Shown in pieces: positions 1-9,481 of a DNA stretch of 64,000 nt. The DNA is from Nematopogon swammerdamellus (Eukaryota > Arthropoda > Insecta > Lepidoptera > Adelidae). The stretch's first letter is position 1, and each line of letters opens with the position of its first letter. The stretch is taken from the NCBI GenBank assembly GCA_946902875.1, contig OX336345.1, positions 18,817,395 to 18,881,394 on the forward strand. The letters run 5' to 3'. The position numbers and the translations under genes were made by a program. The notes under the pieces were generated by a model. That model had not been told where the DNA came from and made no database searches. It was given only the letters and a program-made list of their open reading frames with translations.

Positions 1-246
1 TACAATGCCTCTCCCATTTTCCCCCCATTCCATTACCGTTTTCTCCCTTATCGCCCACTCTTTTTCCCTCCTTCCCTCACTCTACACTCTACTCAACGCC
101 CACTCCGCTCCCGCTCTCTGCTCCCTCCAGCCCCGCTCGCTTCCCCCGACCGCCGCCGCCACTCAGCTCACCCAGAGGAGAAACTTTGTTGTTTTGGAGT
201 CGCCGAGAGAAGTTTATTGTTTTTCTTTGGACAGTTTTGCTGTATC
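1..246 (+). other. Pyrimidine-rich leader, possible 5' UTR
   Basis: C/T-rich sequence with several CpG and GCC runs (about 105-175), then a leader of mixed composition leading to the ATG at 247. It is unlike the dispersed repeats that follow. If the ATG at 247 is used, this would be the 5' UTR of the split gene; no TATA box is evident. A GTCGCCGAGAGA motif at about 200 recurs at about 1521. Inference only. Confidence 0.25.
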
Positions 247-282
247 ATGTCGCCGCGTCGGCAAGGGGTTGAACTGATTAAT
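247..282 (+). CDS. Possible first coding exon of the split gene
   Basis: An ATG at 247 opens 12 codons reading MSPRRQGVELIN, followed at 283 by GTAGGT, a possible splice donor (the base before it is T, so the site is weak). The donor is in phase 0, which is exactly what the exon at 2511 needs, since that exon is open only in phase 0. The joined reading would be MSPRRQGVELIN followed by ELTVTDD. The frame without splicing runs only eight more codons to a stop (TAG at 301-303). The start context is mediocre. This is the least secure exon of the model; transcript data would settle it. Confidence 0.3.
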
Positions 283-1001
283 GTAGGTGTGGCGGTGCTT
301 TAGGGTTTGTTTGATTGTAGTTTTCACACTATGAGCTTGAGTCCAAGGTCGTTTATCTTTTGTTTATGCGAATGCTTTGAATTTGTTACATACGGTGCCT
401 AATGAGATTGATCATGTACGTCTGTTACAATATGTAGACATACTCGCACGTATATCATCTGCTGCTCTTCAAACTCTTGTAGTTGACTCTTTTTTGTACG
501 AATTGTATTGTATTAACCCATGCATGGCTTGTATTTAACTAGCATGTACTTATATGTATTGATATTATGGTATTCTTATTATTATTTTATCTTCAATTCT
601 CACGCTCAACTCTTTTGCTACTACCTACTTGTACATTCCACTATATTGTCGAATCTCAAACATCCAAAAGTTGACTGTAAGAATTCTTTGTAAGGGATAT
701 GTCCGCCTTTGCACCTTATGTAAATTTTCTAATGTACTTGTTAATGTTTAATGTTTACTGGAGCTATAAGGCATTTTCTATTTTCGTTATTTGAAATAGG
801 CTCAAATGAAATTAATCCAATCTTTTGGAAAGAAAACCCAAACGTTATTCCGAAAAAAAATATTCGGTTAAAATCGTATCAGTCAGTACTTTTTTATTAA
901 GTTATGAACGGATAGAAAGAAAGGTAGAGCTGAGGGCTTCTGCTTTATAAGAGCATCCAAAATTCGTTAAACCTAAATATATTATTCAATTCATATTATG
1001 T
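283..1001. other. Non-coding stretch, no clear feature
   Basis: AT-rich, no credible reading frame. A piece at about 690-775 (GTAAGGGATATGTCCGCCTT and what follows) resembles 12226-12290, so it is a degenerate dispersed repeat. The rest would be intron if the leader exon is real. Confidence 0.4.
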
Positions 1002-1225
1002 TGCTAGCTTTTTCACGCGGCTTCGCTCGCGAATTCATCGAATTCGGATGATCGGTTTAAGAGTTATGGAGGAACATACATACATACATACAGAAAATAT
1101 TTCAAAATATCGTCAATTTAGTTTCAGTATCATACATAGAGTCTAGAAACGCAGTATCTCATAAAACAAAGTAACTTACTCCATGACAATCCCTTACAGA
1201 TTTATTATTAGTATTGATTGATATT
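1002..1225 (+). repeat. Rep-D copy (partial)
   Basis: Begins GCTAGCTTTTTCACGCGGCT and contains the family signature, an ATCGGTTTAAGAGTTATGGA block, ACATACA repeats, GTCAATTTAGTTT and a GTAACTTACT...CCCTTACAGATTTATTATTAG end. The same order is seen at 44858-45172, 45881-46186 plus 47831-47905, and inverted at 63581-63891. The middle of the family consensus is missing here. Class unknown. Confidence 0.7.
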
Positions 1226-1933
1226 GATGATTATGGTAGGTAACTAAAGTTTTTAAATCACAATTTTAGACTGAAAAAGTTAAGCACTAACAGAAACAGT
1301 AAATAAAGTTGCTGATCCAAGATGATAAGCGTCCGCCTGGAACATATTATGCAGCAAAGAGATTGGATCAGCGCAGCACCTACCCAATAAAGACGCCAGC
1401 CAGATAGCCGCAAACTTCAATCCGAGCAATCGCATCTCATTAAAACATCTCGTCCGACTTCCGAAGAATCCCCTAATTACATTTGCCTCTAGAAAGTTGA
1501 AGTCTAAATTAATATTCCAAGTCGCCGAGAGAGGGAGGGACTTGTGATATTAGCCGTCGAGAGCTATTCGGCTCGACCGCGACGCAGCGCCACCAAGCGG
1601 CAGAACTTTCCAACACTCACTTTGATACTCGAACGAACTTGGCGTAACTTGGGTGAACTTTGCCTGTGTTTTTTTTTTGTTTGCAAGTTCCCATCTCGTT
1701 ACACACGGCCGAACCCGTACAATAAACTTGGGAAAGTATTTTATTTATCGCTAGTATTCCGCGAAGTTTTTCCTACTCCGCTTGTTAATTATTTTCAGTG
1801 TGATTATACCGACTTTGTCGCTCGCTATGAGTCGACCGACCACTGAATTGTTCTCAATTCAGTGCGACCGACTGCGGCGCGCGGGAGCGTGATCCTGCGA
1901 TACTTTATGTATGTATGAGGTTATTAGGTTGTT
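1226..1933. other. Non-coding stretch with a GC-richer patch
   Basis: No element recognised. A GC-richer patch at 1519-1640 (GTCGCCGAGAGAGGGAGGGA, GACGCAGCGCCACCAAGCGG) and another at 1860-1895 stand out from the AT-rich surroundings. The 100-codon frame across it has no recognisable domain and I do not call it a gene. Confidence 0.3.
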
Positions 1934-2100
1934 AGGGTTCCGTATACGTACGGGACCATATTACTGAGCCTACGCCGCCGCGCGCCGTCTGTCCTGGGAT
2001 GGGGGATGTAGGTATCTTTTGAACCGTAATGGGTAGACGTCTGAAATTTTCACAGAATTATGGCGGTTATCCTAACAAATAATAAAAAAATAAATAAAAA
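1934..2100 (-). repeat. Rep-G fragment
   Basis: GGGTTCCGTA at one end, then CTTTTGAACCGTAATGGGTA, GAAATTTTCACAGA and TTATGGCGGTTATCCTAA. The same order occurs at 59562-59955; the opposite orientation is at 17935-18205. Confidence 0.65.
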
Positions 2101-2160
2101 AGTAAACAATTACTGTGAATGATAAAAATAGTTTTTTTTATTAATTATGGATAATGATAA

Positions 2161-2471
2161 TACTGTGTGAGGTCGGTACTTAAAAATAATAGCCACACTG
2201 CATCTATCCCCGTGCATGTCTTATAAGGCGACTAAGGAATAAGAATAAAATGCCGTGCATAAGGTCGACAGGATAGCCACCTCTCACCTTGACGCGGTCT
2301 TTCCACCGAGCCATGCAGCAGGTGGGCCTTCGTGCCTTACTTGCTGCTTGATAGTTGTATTGTCCTAATAATTTGCTAAATGTGGTGGTCGATGTTGACT
2401 TACAAGAGTACTGGCAGCACAACACCGATTACTCTGCTTACGCTGATTGTCGGGATACAGCATGTGGAATG
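2161..2471 (+). repeat. Rep-B copy, near full length
   Basis: Full family order: GTGTGAGGTCGGTACTTAAA, AGCCACACTGCATCTATCCC, CATGCAGCAGGTGGGCCTTC, then a self-complementary end (TGTTGACTTACAAGAGTACT...CAGCACAACACCGATTACTC) and TGATTGTCGGGATACAGC. Ends about 40 bases before the exon at 2511. Other copies: 20655-20960(-), 48224-48990(+), 54565-54838(-), 57982-58275(-), 58652-58960(+). No coding capacity; class unknown. Confidence 0.75.
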
Positions 2472-2510
2472 TTGACTGTTGGTGAACACAAGATGATTGC
2501 GTGTGCGCAG

Positions 2511-2595
2511 GAGCTGACGGTGACGGACGACACGGTGCTGGAGGAGCACAGCGAGGACCCGGCGCTGGTGCAGATGAGGCTGCTCGGTGACGGAG
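2511..2595 (+). CDS. Internal coding exon of split gene (acidic segment)
   Basis: 85 bases between an acceptor (TTGCGTGTGCGCAG) and a donor (GGAG|GTCAGT). Only one of three frames stays open; it starts in phase 0 and ends in phase 1. It reads ELTVTDDTVLEEHSEDPALV and then QMRLLGDG, acidic and soluble. GC content is far above the neighbourhood, as expected of a coding island in AT-rich introns. Its one left-over base G joins the TG that starts the exon at 10271 to give GTG (Val). The polypyrimidine tract is poor, which is the main doubt. No domain recognised; the protein is unidentified. Confidence 0.6.
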
Positions 2596-2648
2596 GTCAG
2601 TCAGTCTCCACACACACAGTATAATCTTTATTTAAACTTCAAAATACT

Positions 2649-2697
2649 GCATCGCGCCCCGTGCAGGTCGTAAAAGGCGACTAAGGGTTAAGGACGG
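2649..2697 (+). repeat. Rep-B fragment
   Basis: CCCCGTGCAGGTCGTAAAAG and GCGACTAAGGGTTAAGGA only: the 5' part of Rep-B, cut off and followed at once by a tRNA-like SINE head. Confidence 0.6.
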
Positions 2698-2707
2698 ACG
2701 GATTCAA

Positions 2708-2990
2708 GCGGCGGGTGGCCAAGTGGTTTGGGTAACGGCTTCTCATGCGAGAGGTCCGCGGTTCGAATCCGGTCGGCGTGTACCAATGAGTTTTTTATTG
2801 ACGAAAAAATATTTACGTGCATACCTACACCTGCTGCTTCACCAATCGGAACCGGTGGCTTGAAACTAAATAACTTTAAACGGCTCTATTTGGATGAAAT
2901 TTTGTATTCAGATAATGTTTTATTTTCCAAGTTTATCTACATATGCGTCGACGCCGAGCAAAGCTCGTTCGCACAGGTACTAAAATATAA
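2708..2990 (+). repeat. tRNA-headed SINE (SINE-C head with SINE-K tail)
   Basis: Head resembles a class II (Ser/Leu) tRNA: an A-box-like GTGGCCAAGTGGTTTGGGTA and a perfect B box GGTTCGAATCC at about 2760. The next 90 bases match the copy at 35955 as far as CGGAACCGGTG; after that the tail matches 21770-21897 and 60640-60770, ending GCCGAGCAAAGCTC...CAGGTAC. The acceptor stem does not pair, so this is not a tRNA gene. A head and tail swap relative to 35955 is visible. Confidence 0.65.
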
Positions 2991-3169
2991 AACAAGATCG
3001 ACAACATACAGCAGTAAGCAAAACGATGTTAGTGCCGGCACCAGTAGCAGGAACAGAATACCAACCACTAGTCACCGCGCGACGGGTACCGGGGACCGGT
3101 GGTGACCCCAATACCGAGAAACCGGTCGGATGTGATCTCGCCATATCTGATCCGAGCGGCTGGTTTAGC

Positions 3170-3574
3170 TCACGACCGCGCTAACGTAACAGTTAACTTA
3201 ATGTAAGCTAAATGCGGTACTTCATTAAGTGCCCGAGGAGGTAAGAGGCTTGCTGGAAGCACTTTTAATGACGTAGACTCTACCCGGTCTTGAACTGTTT
3301 TTTTTTGTTCGTTTAATTGAAGTACGGAATAATTTATAAGATATTTTGCAGACGCTTTGCGAGCATTGGTAATTTCAATAGTTTTTTTAAGCAGCACATG
3401 ATCGATCTCTTTATCAGCGGTGATAACACCGACCCCTGCGGTACTCCTGCCGTTATCGGTCAGTGGGTGGAGAGAGATGGATGGGTTCCCCGCATGGCCC
3501 GCTATTATTTCGGTGCTCCGCAGTTTTTTTTTTTTTTTGTAATTCGTTATGGGTGGCTGAGTCAGAGGGTCCAA
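3170..3574 (-). other. Unrecognised 134-codon open frame in repeat context
   Basis: The minus strand is open for 134 codons with a mixed, not low-complexity, composition (for example ISLHPLTDNGRSTAGVGVIT and TIEITNARKASAKYLINYS). It lies between two pieces of SINE-C-type repeat and has a poly-A/T run near its start. It is perhaps a piece of a retroelement; I do not recognise a domain and find no second part of it in the window. Not called a gene. Confidence 0.25.
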
Positions 3575-3645
3575 AGCACATGCTCTGACTAGCCAATATC
3601 ACCTGCGAGAAGGTAGGTGCCATACCGGAGACTTCCCTGGATTAG
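3545..3645 (-). repeat. SINE-C tail fragment
   Basis: Reverse complement of the last 100 bases of the 35955 copy: CACATGCTCTGAC, CCAATATCACCT, AAGGTAGGTGCCATA and GGAGACTTCCC in the right order. Confidence 0.65.
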
Positions 3646-3738
3646 TACGCGCGAAAACGAGTGAGATGGAATGGTAGATGGCTTTGATTCGCCGTCGATG
3701 TGCGTCTCTCTCTCTCTCTTTTTTATTGTTTTTTTTAT

Positions 3739-3806
3739 TAGGGTTCCGTACCTCAAAAGAGGATAAAGCGGAACCCTTATAGGATCACTTTTGTGCGGTG
3801 CTTTTG

Positions 3807-3843
<37 letters not shown>

Positions 3844-3985
3844 GCCCGTCTGTCAGAGCTTATTTTCTCCCAATAAATTGGACGAAATTTTTTTTGGTAG
3901 GTACATTATAGAGTTTGATGACCCAATCACAGACGTATAGCGTAAATGATCAAATCGACTTTGATAGTCAATTTTGGAAAGTAAA
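3739..3985. repeat. Rep-G-like fragment with (CTGT)n microsatellite
   Basis: GGGTTCCGTACCTCAAAAG start, then about ten CTGT units (3806-3850) and an A/T-rich end. (CA)n-type tracts follow at 4096-4125. No gene. Confidence 0.5.
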
Positions 3986-4449
3986 AAAAAATCAAGTGCA
4001 TCGTGTGAGATAGAGAGAGAATATAAGAGAAGCGATCGTTTATCATCATATATTTGCGTTCACATCGGATTTGCTATTAAACCGAGTCTACCGTATACAC
4101 ACACACACATACACACACATACTCGCCGCTTCGAATCGAATTCATATCGTAAATCGTAGATACCGCTTGTAATAAATTACTATTTCCGTAACAATCGTCT
4201 CAGATTATTATCGACAACAGTTTGCTATTGTTTATTATTTACCCACTTGTCTTAGCGCATTATCATTATAGCTTCCTAAGTATTAAATACAATAGAAACT
4301 CAATACCTTGACCTTTATGGCCAGATGGGCATTCAAATGTAGGTACAAGGATTGCACTGTTCAATCATAACATACATATAGGTAGAGCATTATTTGTAAA
4401 ACAATACATAAGAACAGTTTATCACTCTATATTTTCATAACGTTCTGTA

Positions 4450-4790
4450 ATACACACATGGCGTCACGCCTATTTCCCAGTGGGGTAGGCAGAGACAACG
4501 GATCTCCACGTGCCACGATCCTGACACACCTCTGCAGCCTCTTCCACACTCATAATGTTCTTCATGCATGCTCGTCGGTTACGGGTATTACGCACTTGAC
4601 TCTTTTTGAGCACATACCCGATCTGGTCTAGGTACCTACGCTACTTGACCCGTCCCGTCTCTTCCACTCACATTCGCTCCATAAATTTCATTCATTAGTC
4701 TCCTATCAGCCATTCTTCTAACATGAGACATGACCGAACAACCGAAGCATTCCTTTCTCAATCCTTGTCAATATATCATTGTGTAATTAA
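4450..4790 (-). mobile_element. LINE 3' fragment (same family as 48486-48930)
   Basis: On the minus strand this matches the LINE at 48486-48930: the complement of CATGCTCGTCGGTTACGGGT, CACATACCCGATCTGGTC and CGTCACGCCTATTTCCCAGT. In the intact family this encodes the C-terminal end of a non-LTR retrotransposon reverse transcriptase protein. Here it is 5'-truncated and carries no open frame. Confidence 0.65.
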
Positions 4791-4808
4791 TAAAAAAAAA
4801 AACTTGGC

Positions 4809-4831
4809 GGGGGCACCGCCGCCGTGCCCCC
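4809..4831. repeat. Short perfect GC hairpin
   Basis: GGGGGCAC, loop CGCCGCC, GTGCCCCC: eight perfect GC-rich pairs just upstream of Rep-I. Purpose unknown. Confidence 0.6.
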
Positions 4832-4857
4832 AGATAAAAGTAAGCTTATCCTTCCTT

Positions 4858-5082
4858 TCCTTACCTATAATAAAATCCAACGTCTGCTTTCTGTCTGTCT
4901 GAGTGTCTGTCTGTCCGCTTATAACTCGAGAACCACTGAACCGATTTTAATAAAACAAAATTCTACGGATAGCTTGATTCTTCCCATCAACTATAGGCTA
5001 CTTACTATCACGCTAAATAGCTTATGAGGTTAGCAGTGAAGTGAAATATCAGAGCGGGCGGAGCCGCGGGCACTGCTTGTAA
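4858..5082 (+). repeat. Rep-I copy
   Basis: Starts CCTTACCTATAATAAAATCC, includes a TGTCTGTC run, CTTATAACTCGAGAACCACT and CTATAGGCTACTTACTATCA, ends GGGCGGAGCCGCGGGCAC. Nearly identical to 32727-32942(+) and 42136-42372(-), so the family is young. Non-coding. Confidence 0.8.
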
Positions 5083-5408
5083 TAATATAAAATTAAGCTC
5101 AGACACAAGGATGACATTATACGTAAGTATATATCGTGGTTTACAGATGCAAGAAATGTGTTTTTTTTTTGTTTTTTTGTGGTGCAGAAATCTCGGTGCG
5201 CGAGACGGACTCGGACTTTATGGAAAGCGGGACACGTGGCATCGTGGGATAGAACTGAGTGATAGCATTGATGATTGAGGCAACTTCGGAGAGGAGCATT
5301 CCGCTAGCATTCAGCTTCTAAGTACTCAGTTCGACACGCACCCCGCAAAGTTGAACTCACTTATTTTAGAATATTTTGACAGTTTTATTCTCTTTGTACG
5401 CCCCTATA

Positions 5409-5913
5409 TAAGGTCTTTTAAAATTAGTTAATTGTACGCTAAGGGGGGAGGGGGGGGGGGGGGGGGGTTCTGTATCATATAGGGAGTAAAACCTATATAA
5501 TTTTTTTTGGACCTTGGGCTTTTTATGTGAAATATTTTTTTATGTACATATGTATTTAAATAAAAAAATATGTGGTTCATTTTTATAGCCTAATCGATTC
5601 AGTTTCATAACAGTATAAAAAAAAATTCTTCATTACCATTATGATTGTAACACGTGTAAGTTGGTAAAAAAAATCAAATTCTTTCTATTCCATGAAATTG
5701 TGGTTTTTTCACAATTTCTGAAAGAAAGAGATCTATGTGTTGGAAGACTTTTTTGTTCCTGACATGAAACTTAAACGATTAAGAATTTTTTTTTTACATT
5801 TAACATTAAACAAATTTTTTTGTAAAAAAAAAAAATCTTTCTTCTTCAAAAGTTATCTATTTCCGATACAGAACCCCCCTTAGCGTACTATGAACTAATT
5901 TTGAAAGACCTTA
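5409..5913. mobile_element. MITE-H: non-autonomous TIR element
   Basis: Inverted ends of about 45 bases: TAAGGTCTTTTAAAATTAGT...GTACGCTAAGGGGG at the left and its near-complement at the right (CCCCCTTAGCGTACTATGAA...AAAGACCTTA). It is flanked by TA on both sides, suggesting a TA target. No open frame. A run of about 16 G sits in the left arm where other copies have seven. Second copy 12838-13592; part of a third 13595-13797. Confidence 0.75.
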
Positions 5914-6001
5914 TATATTATCTACTTTACTGTTATTATTACGCTCTGTGTGGCGTCATTCATTACACCTACGAATCCTACGAGTGGTGTCTAAATACAT
6001 A

Positions 6002-6245
6002 CAGTGGTGGCCATATAATTAAGAACGATTATTTTAAGAAGAGATTTTTTTCAAACAAAGTTGCATAACATATTGCATAAATTTTCTTTTATTTTTTGTG
6101 GTATGGCAAAATACTTCCATGCTATTTGTACATTCATTATACACAAGCAATAAAAAAAAACAATGAAATTTTATATGCAATACATAAATATAACATCTGA
6201 ACTTATTAGTACTATACTTACTGGCTGGTCACATAATTAAGAACG
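6002..6245. repeat. Left IR/DR end of Tc1 element
   Basis: Two direct copies of the terminal motif, outer at 6002-6028 and inner at 6221-6245 (CTGGCTGGTCACATAATTAA). In Tc1 relatives with this layout (for example Sleeping Beauty) each copy is a transposase binding site. Confidence 0.8.
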
Positions 6246-6370
6246 CCAGACTAATTTATTTTTTATTATAATTTGAATTTAGAACACTTTGTGCTGTGTC
6301 ACTTTTTGTATAATTTTGGCGCCATTTGTTGTTGTAATAATACTAAAACGTGTTTATTTTATTTAAAACG

Positions 6371-7395
6371 ATGGGAAAAAATAAAAGTTGTGATCAACCT
6401 TTAAGAGAAGTTATAATAAGACTTCGCGAGAACAACTGGTCGTATAAAAAGATAGCAGACCATGTGAAATGTTCAAAAACTATGGTTTTCCACGCTGTGA
6501 AGCATTTCAATACGTATCAAACTACTTCAAATATACCGCGCGCCCCTAAACAGAGGAAGACATCTCGTCGAGACGATAGAAACATCGTTCTTTTGGCAAA
6601 AACATGTCCGTTTAAAGGCTCCAATGAAATAAAAATATATGTTTTTGGCGAAAACAACCCCTCAGCAATCTCGGCACGCGCCATCCGAAGGCGTTTGGTA
6701 GAAGAGAAGTTATTCGGAAGGATAGCACGGAAGGTGCCCATGTTGACACTGCACCACAGGCAAGTCCATATCGCATTTGCAAGAAGATATGAAAACTGGA
6801 CAGTAAGACAGTGGAAAAATGTTCTTTTTTCTGATGAAACTAAAATAAACAGGGTGTGCTCTGATGGAAGGCAATACGTGCGACGCCCTGCGAATAAAGC
6901 ATTCGACCCCAAGTACACAAAAGTGACATTAAAGCTTGGCGGTGGAAACGTGAAAATTTGGGGGTGCTTTTCTGGTCATGGAGTCGGGCCTGCTAGGCTC
7001 ATAGAAGGCAAAATGGATCAGTATCAATACAAAGATATACGGAGGAAACAATGTTACCCTATGCTGAAGATGTACTTCCGGTCATTTGGACATTCCAGCA
7101 CGACAACGATCCAAAGCATACTGCACGGTCGGTGAAGGAATTCCTCGACTCACAGGCTGTTTCTGTCTTAGATTGGCCAGCTAACAGCCCGGATTTAAAT
7201 CCGATAGAACATCTTTGGTGCGAAGTCAAGAAAAAGGTATCAAATAGACAATGTGGCAATTTAAGAGAATTGTACGATGTTTTTTTGGAAGAATGGAACT
7301 CTCTTTCTCTTGAAAAATGTCAAAAATTGATAGAGTCAATGCCTCGCCGGTGTAAAGCTGTAATTAAGAGCCGTGGACATGCCACTAAGTATTAA
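6371..7395 (+). pseudogene. Tc1-family transposase, one frameshift
   Basis: The enzyme cuts and joins the transposon ends. An upstream Met at 6350 is in frame, but MGKNKS at 6371 is the better start by family habit. The N-terminal third is a paired-type helix-turn-helix region (LREVIIRLRENNWSYKKIAD, then KTMVFHAVKHF). The catalytic triad is present: first Asp in VLFSDETK, second in FQHDNDPKHT, Glu in SPDLNPIEHLW, with 34 residues between the last two, so DD34E. The reading shifts by one base near 7036-7045: the first frame ends after MDQYQYKDI and runs on out of frame to 7135, and the other frame resumes at ETMLPYAEDV. Joined length would be about 340 residues, normal for the family. No other break is seen. 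It cannot make active enzyme as it stands unless the shift is a sequencing error. Confidence 0.9.
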
Positions 7396-7506
7396 GTTAG
7401 ATCAAAGAAGTAGTATCTTGTCTTCTTCAATCTAAATTATCTTACTTTAATGTAAATTTATTGACTAAAAGTTCAACCTGATAAAATTCTTGAACAGTTT
7501 ATTTAT

Positions 7507-7748
7507 CGTTCTTAATTATTTGTCCAGCTCAATTGCACGTAAATTTGTTAGTGTTCAAAATAAATGTACTTTATTCAAAAATACCACGTTTTATTTTATA
7601 TCTGTATTCCTAATTCAGTTTGCTTTATCCACATACACATTTCATAGAACAACAAATTACTTCTGAGAAGAAACACAAAAAATTACGACATGCTTTATTA
7701 AAAATTTCCTGTAACTAAATATCGTTCTTAATTATATGGCCACCACTA
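7507..7748. repeat. Right IR/DR end of Tc1 element
   Basis: Inner copy 7507-7528 (CGTTCTTAATTATTTGTCCA) and outer copy 7721-7747 (CGTTCTTAATTATATGGCCA), mirror image of the left end with the same spacing. Confidence 0.8.
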
Positions 7749-8036
7749 TATATGATATTATGTGACATAAGCTAGGATATAAGTACATTATATGTACATA
7801 TAATACTTACACCACACGTGATATAACGATTATTTACTCGACTTGTTCTTCGCAAAAAAACAAATGCCGCTGGAGAGTTCTCGTACTTGCGAAGTTTTTG
7901 ATGAAAATTGACTTTTCTACCTATTTGTCAGTGAAGAGGATCCTTTCCCTGCGGATCAAATAACTTCGAAGAAACGTTATCTAGAAAACAAAGAGCCCTT
8001 TGATCCTATGGCGAATATTTGAGTGTCTTCATTCTC

Positions 8037-8202
8037 GATCCGCGGCTTCGCTCGCGTGAAATTCGTACTCAAAAAGAAGAAATTAAGTAAATAAGTAAGA
8101 AAGAAGGCCGAGCTGCGTTCCTGCATTACCTTTATTTGAGCCAATGACAGCCGCATCTTTGCGTAACCGGAACTGAGTTTTATTTAGCCTATTCTGTGTT
8201 TT
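8037..8202 (+). repeat. Rep-D fragment
   Basis: GCGGCTTCGCTCGCGTGAAA, AATTCGTACTCAAAAAGAAG and GCGTAACCGGAACTGA...ATTTAGCCTATTCTGTG, the 5' half of Rep-D, ending where Rep-B begins. Confidence 0.7.
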
Positions 8203-8224
8203 GTACCGTGTGAGGCCGGTATAA

Positions 8225-8782
8225 TAGAGAAAAAATAATATATAATAATAAATAATAATAAGACACACAGACAGGACTATTCTCGCGAACAGGCCTGATA
8301 TTGTGATAGTAGACCGGGAGGCAAGGCGCGCAACGCTCGTCGATATCGCCGTGCCGCACGATGGTAACCTCGTCAGTAAGGAAGCAGAGAAAATGTTAAA
8401 ATATCTGGATCTGCAGCACGAGGTTACCAAAATGTGGCCCGTCGACTCGACGATCGTTGTGCCCATAGTCGTTTCGGCGCATGGGCTGATAGCGAAGAGC
8501 CTCGACGACCACCTTGAGAGGCTCTCGCTGAGTGGTTGGGTCAAGGGCCAGATCCAGAAGGCAGCCCTGCTCGACACTGCACGCATCGTCCGGAGGTTCC
8601 TCTCTTTGGGACCCGACCATCGGTAGCTTGGGCTCGCCCCGCCGCCGGTGGTGGAAACTCCATTTATTTTATAATAATTTTATATATAATTTTTGTATAT
8701 TTTAGGTATAGTTTATTATATGTAAAATTATTGTAAATATATGTGTTAATAAAGGAATAAAATAATAATAATAAATAATAAT
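8225..8782 (+). mobile_element. LINE 3' end with restriction-like endonuclease
   Basis: 5'-truncated non-LTR retrotransposon: coding end, about 150 bases of AT-rich 3' UTR with an AATAAA-like signal, and an (AAT)n tail at 8755-8782. An AAT-rich stretch also stands at the 5' junction (8227-8260). Confidence 0.65.
8282..8626 (+). pseudogene. C-terminal endonuclease part of a LINE protein
   Basis: Reads FSR... then RPDIVIVDREARRATLVDIA and VPHDGNLVSKEAEKMLKYLD, ending IVRRFLSLGPDHR. The pattern PD followed after 14 residues by D (LVDIAVP) is the active-site arrangement of the restriction-like nuclease found near the C terminus of R2/R4-type non-LTR elements, where it nicks the target DNA. All upstream RT coding is lost by truncation, so it is a dead fragment. 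Family assignment is from motif memory; the exact clade is uncertain. Confidence 0.6.
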
Positions 8783-8856
8783 GCGGTGAAAGAATAGCCC
8801 CACTGCATCTCTCCCCGTCGCATGTCGTAAAAGTCGACTAAGGTATAAGGAAATTC

Positions 8857-9241
8857 GTCAGCCTCGGTAGCTCAGTAGTGCGGTCAGTCGACTAATTGTT
8901 AAGCAACGCTGAGCGCGGGCAGTACTTGGATGGGTGACCGCTCGACCGTTGGAGGCTGACCGTGGTTCGGATTCTACGTTATACTGTAGGTCCCTTCCCT
9001 CATTACTTTACTAGGTGGTAGAGTTTATCCCGGCCGGATTGGTACCACCGCACTGAGTGAAACGTCGGTCGAAACGGCTATGTAAATAGTTCGTGTTTTC
9101 CGTCCGTGTACCCGTCAGTGTGTAACCGACATGAAATGAAGGGAAGCACTGACATGGCACCTAGTTCACCCGGTGTTATGGGCTGACATCACGGTTGTTG
9201 TAGGTGATGTAGCCAACCGTGTCAGCTTCAATAAAAAAAAA
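8857..9241 (+). mobile_element. SINE-A, full length (5S/tRNA-like head)
   Basis: Head: CTCGGTAGCTCAGTAGTGCG (tRNA A-box-like), then GTTAAGCAACGCTG and TACTTGGATGGGTGACCGC, which match the internal control region (A box, C box) of animal 5S rRNA genes, then a B-box-like GGTTCGGATTC. Tail: ACTAGGTGGTAGAG, CGAAACGGCTATGTAAATAG, CCGGTGTTATGGGCTGAC, GTAGCCAACCGTGTCAG and poly-A. About 385 bases, no ORF. Abuts Rep-B on its left. Confidence 0.85.
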
Positions 9242-9481
9242 GTATATATGCTGCATATGCGCGGCATATGCAGCATCATATGGCATCGTTACACCTGCAC
9301 GGAGGTGTCTAAAATCCTAATTAAATGATAAATTCTAACGATACCTAATGGAATATCCTAATATTTCATATTGGCTTAAAACTGTCCTGTAAGTCGGTCG
9401 ATAAAGTGTTCACACTGCAGACAAATTCTTGTCGACTAGTTTCTACGGCCTGGCCGTTGTGGGATAGCTGCTGGCTGGTGG

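Larger units (their letters stand above)
6002..7748 (+). mobile_element. Tc1-type DNA transposon with IR/DR ends
   Basis: Outer inverted repeats begin CAGTGGTGGCCATATAATTA and end with the complement (TAATTATATGGCCACCACT); TA dinucleotides flank both sides (6000-6001, 7749-7750), the Tc1/mariner target. Each end has a second inner copy of the repeat (6221-6245 and 7507-7528) sharing the core ATAATTAAGAACG with the outer one, at a spacing of about 215 bases on both sides. It carries one transposase gene, broken by a frameshift. 1747 bases, close to the usual size for this superfamily. Ends, TSD and most of the gene are intact, so insertion is recent. Confidence 0.92.
8203..8850 (+). repeat. 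Rep-B copy split by a LINE fragment
   Basis: The first 20 bases of Rep-B (TACCGTGTGAGGCCGGTA) are at 8203-8220; the next part (AAGAATAGCCCCACTGCATC) resumes at about 8789. The LINE at 8225-8782 sits exactly in the gap, so it inserted into an existing Rep-B. Confidence 0.65.

Noticed and set aside
5..277. 90-codon frame at the window start as a gene
   Set aside because: Follows from a stop-poor pyrimidine-rich stretch; no domain. The alternative ATG at 247 with a donor is the only part kept, at low confidence.
2713..2785. tRNA gene (class II, B box GGTTCGAATCC)
   Set aside because: The 5' and 3' ends cannot pair into an acceptor stem, and the same head recurs at 35955 with a SINE body, so it is a SINE head.
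6517..6918. Minus-strand 133-codon frame within the Tc1 element
   Set aside because: Shadow of the transposase gene on the other strand.
8083..8586. Minus-strand 167-codon frame
   Set aside because: Shadow of the plus-strand LINE endonuclease fragment plus repeat sequence.
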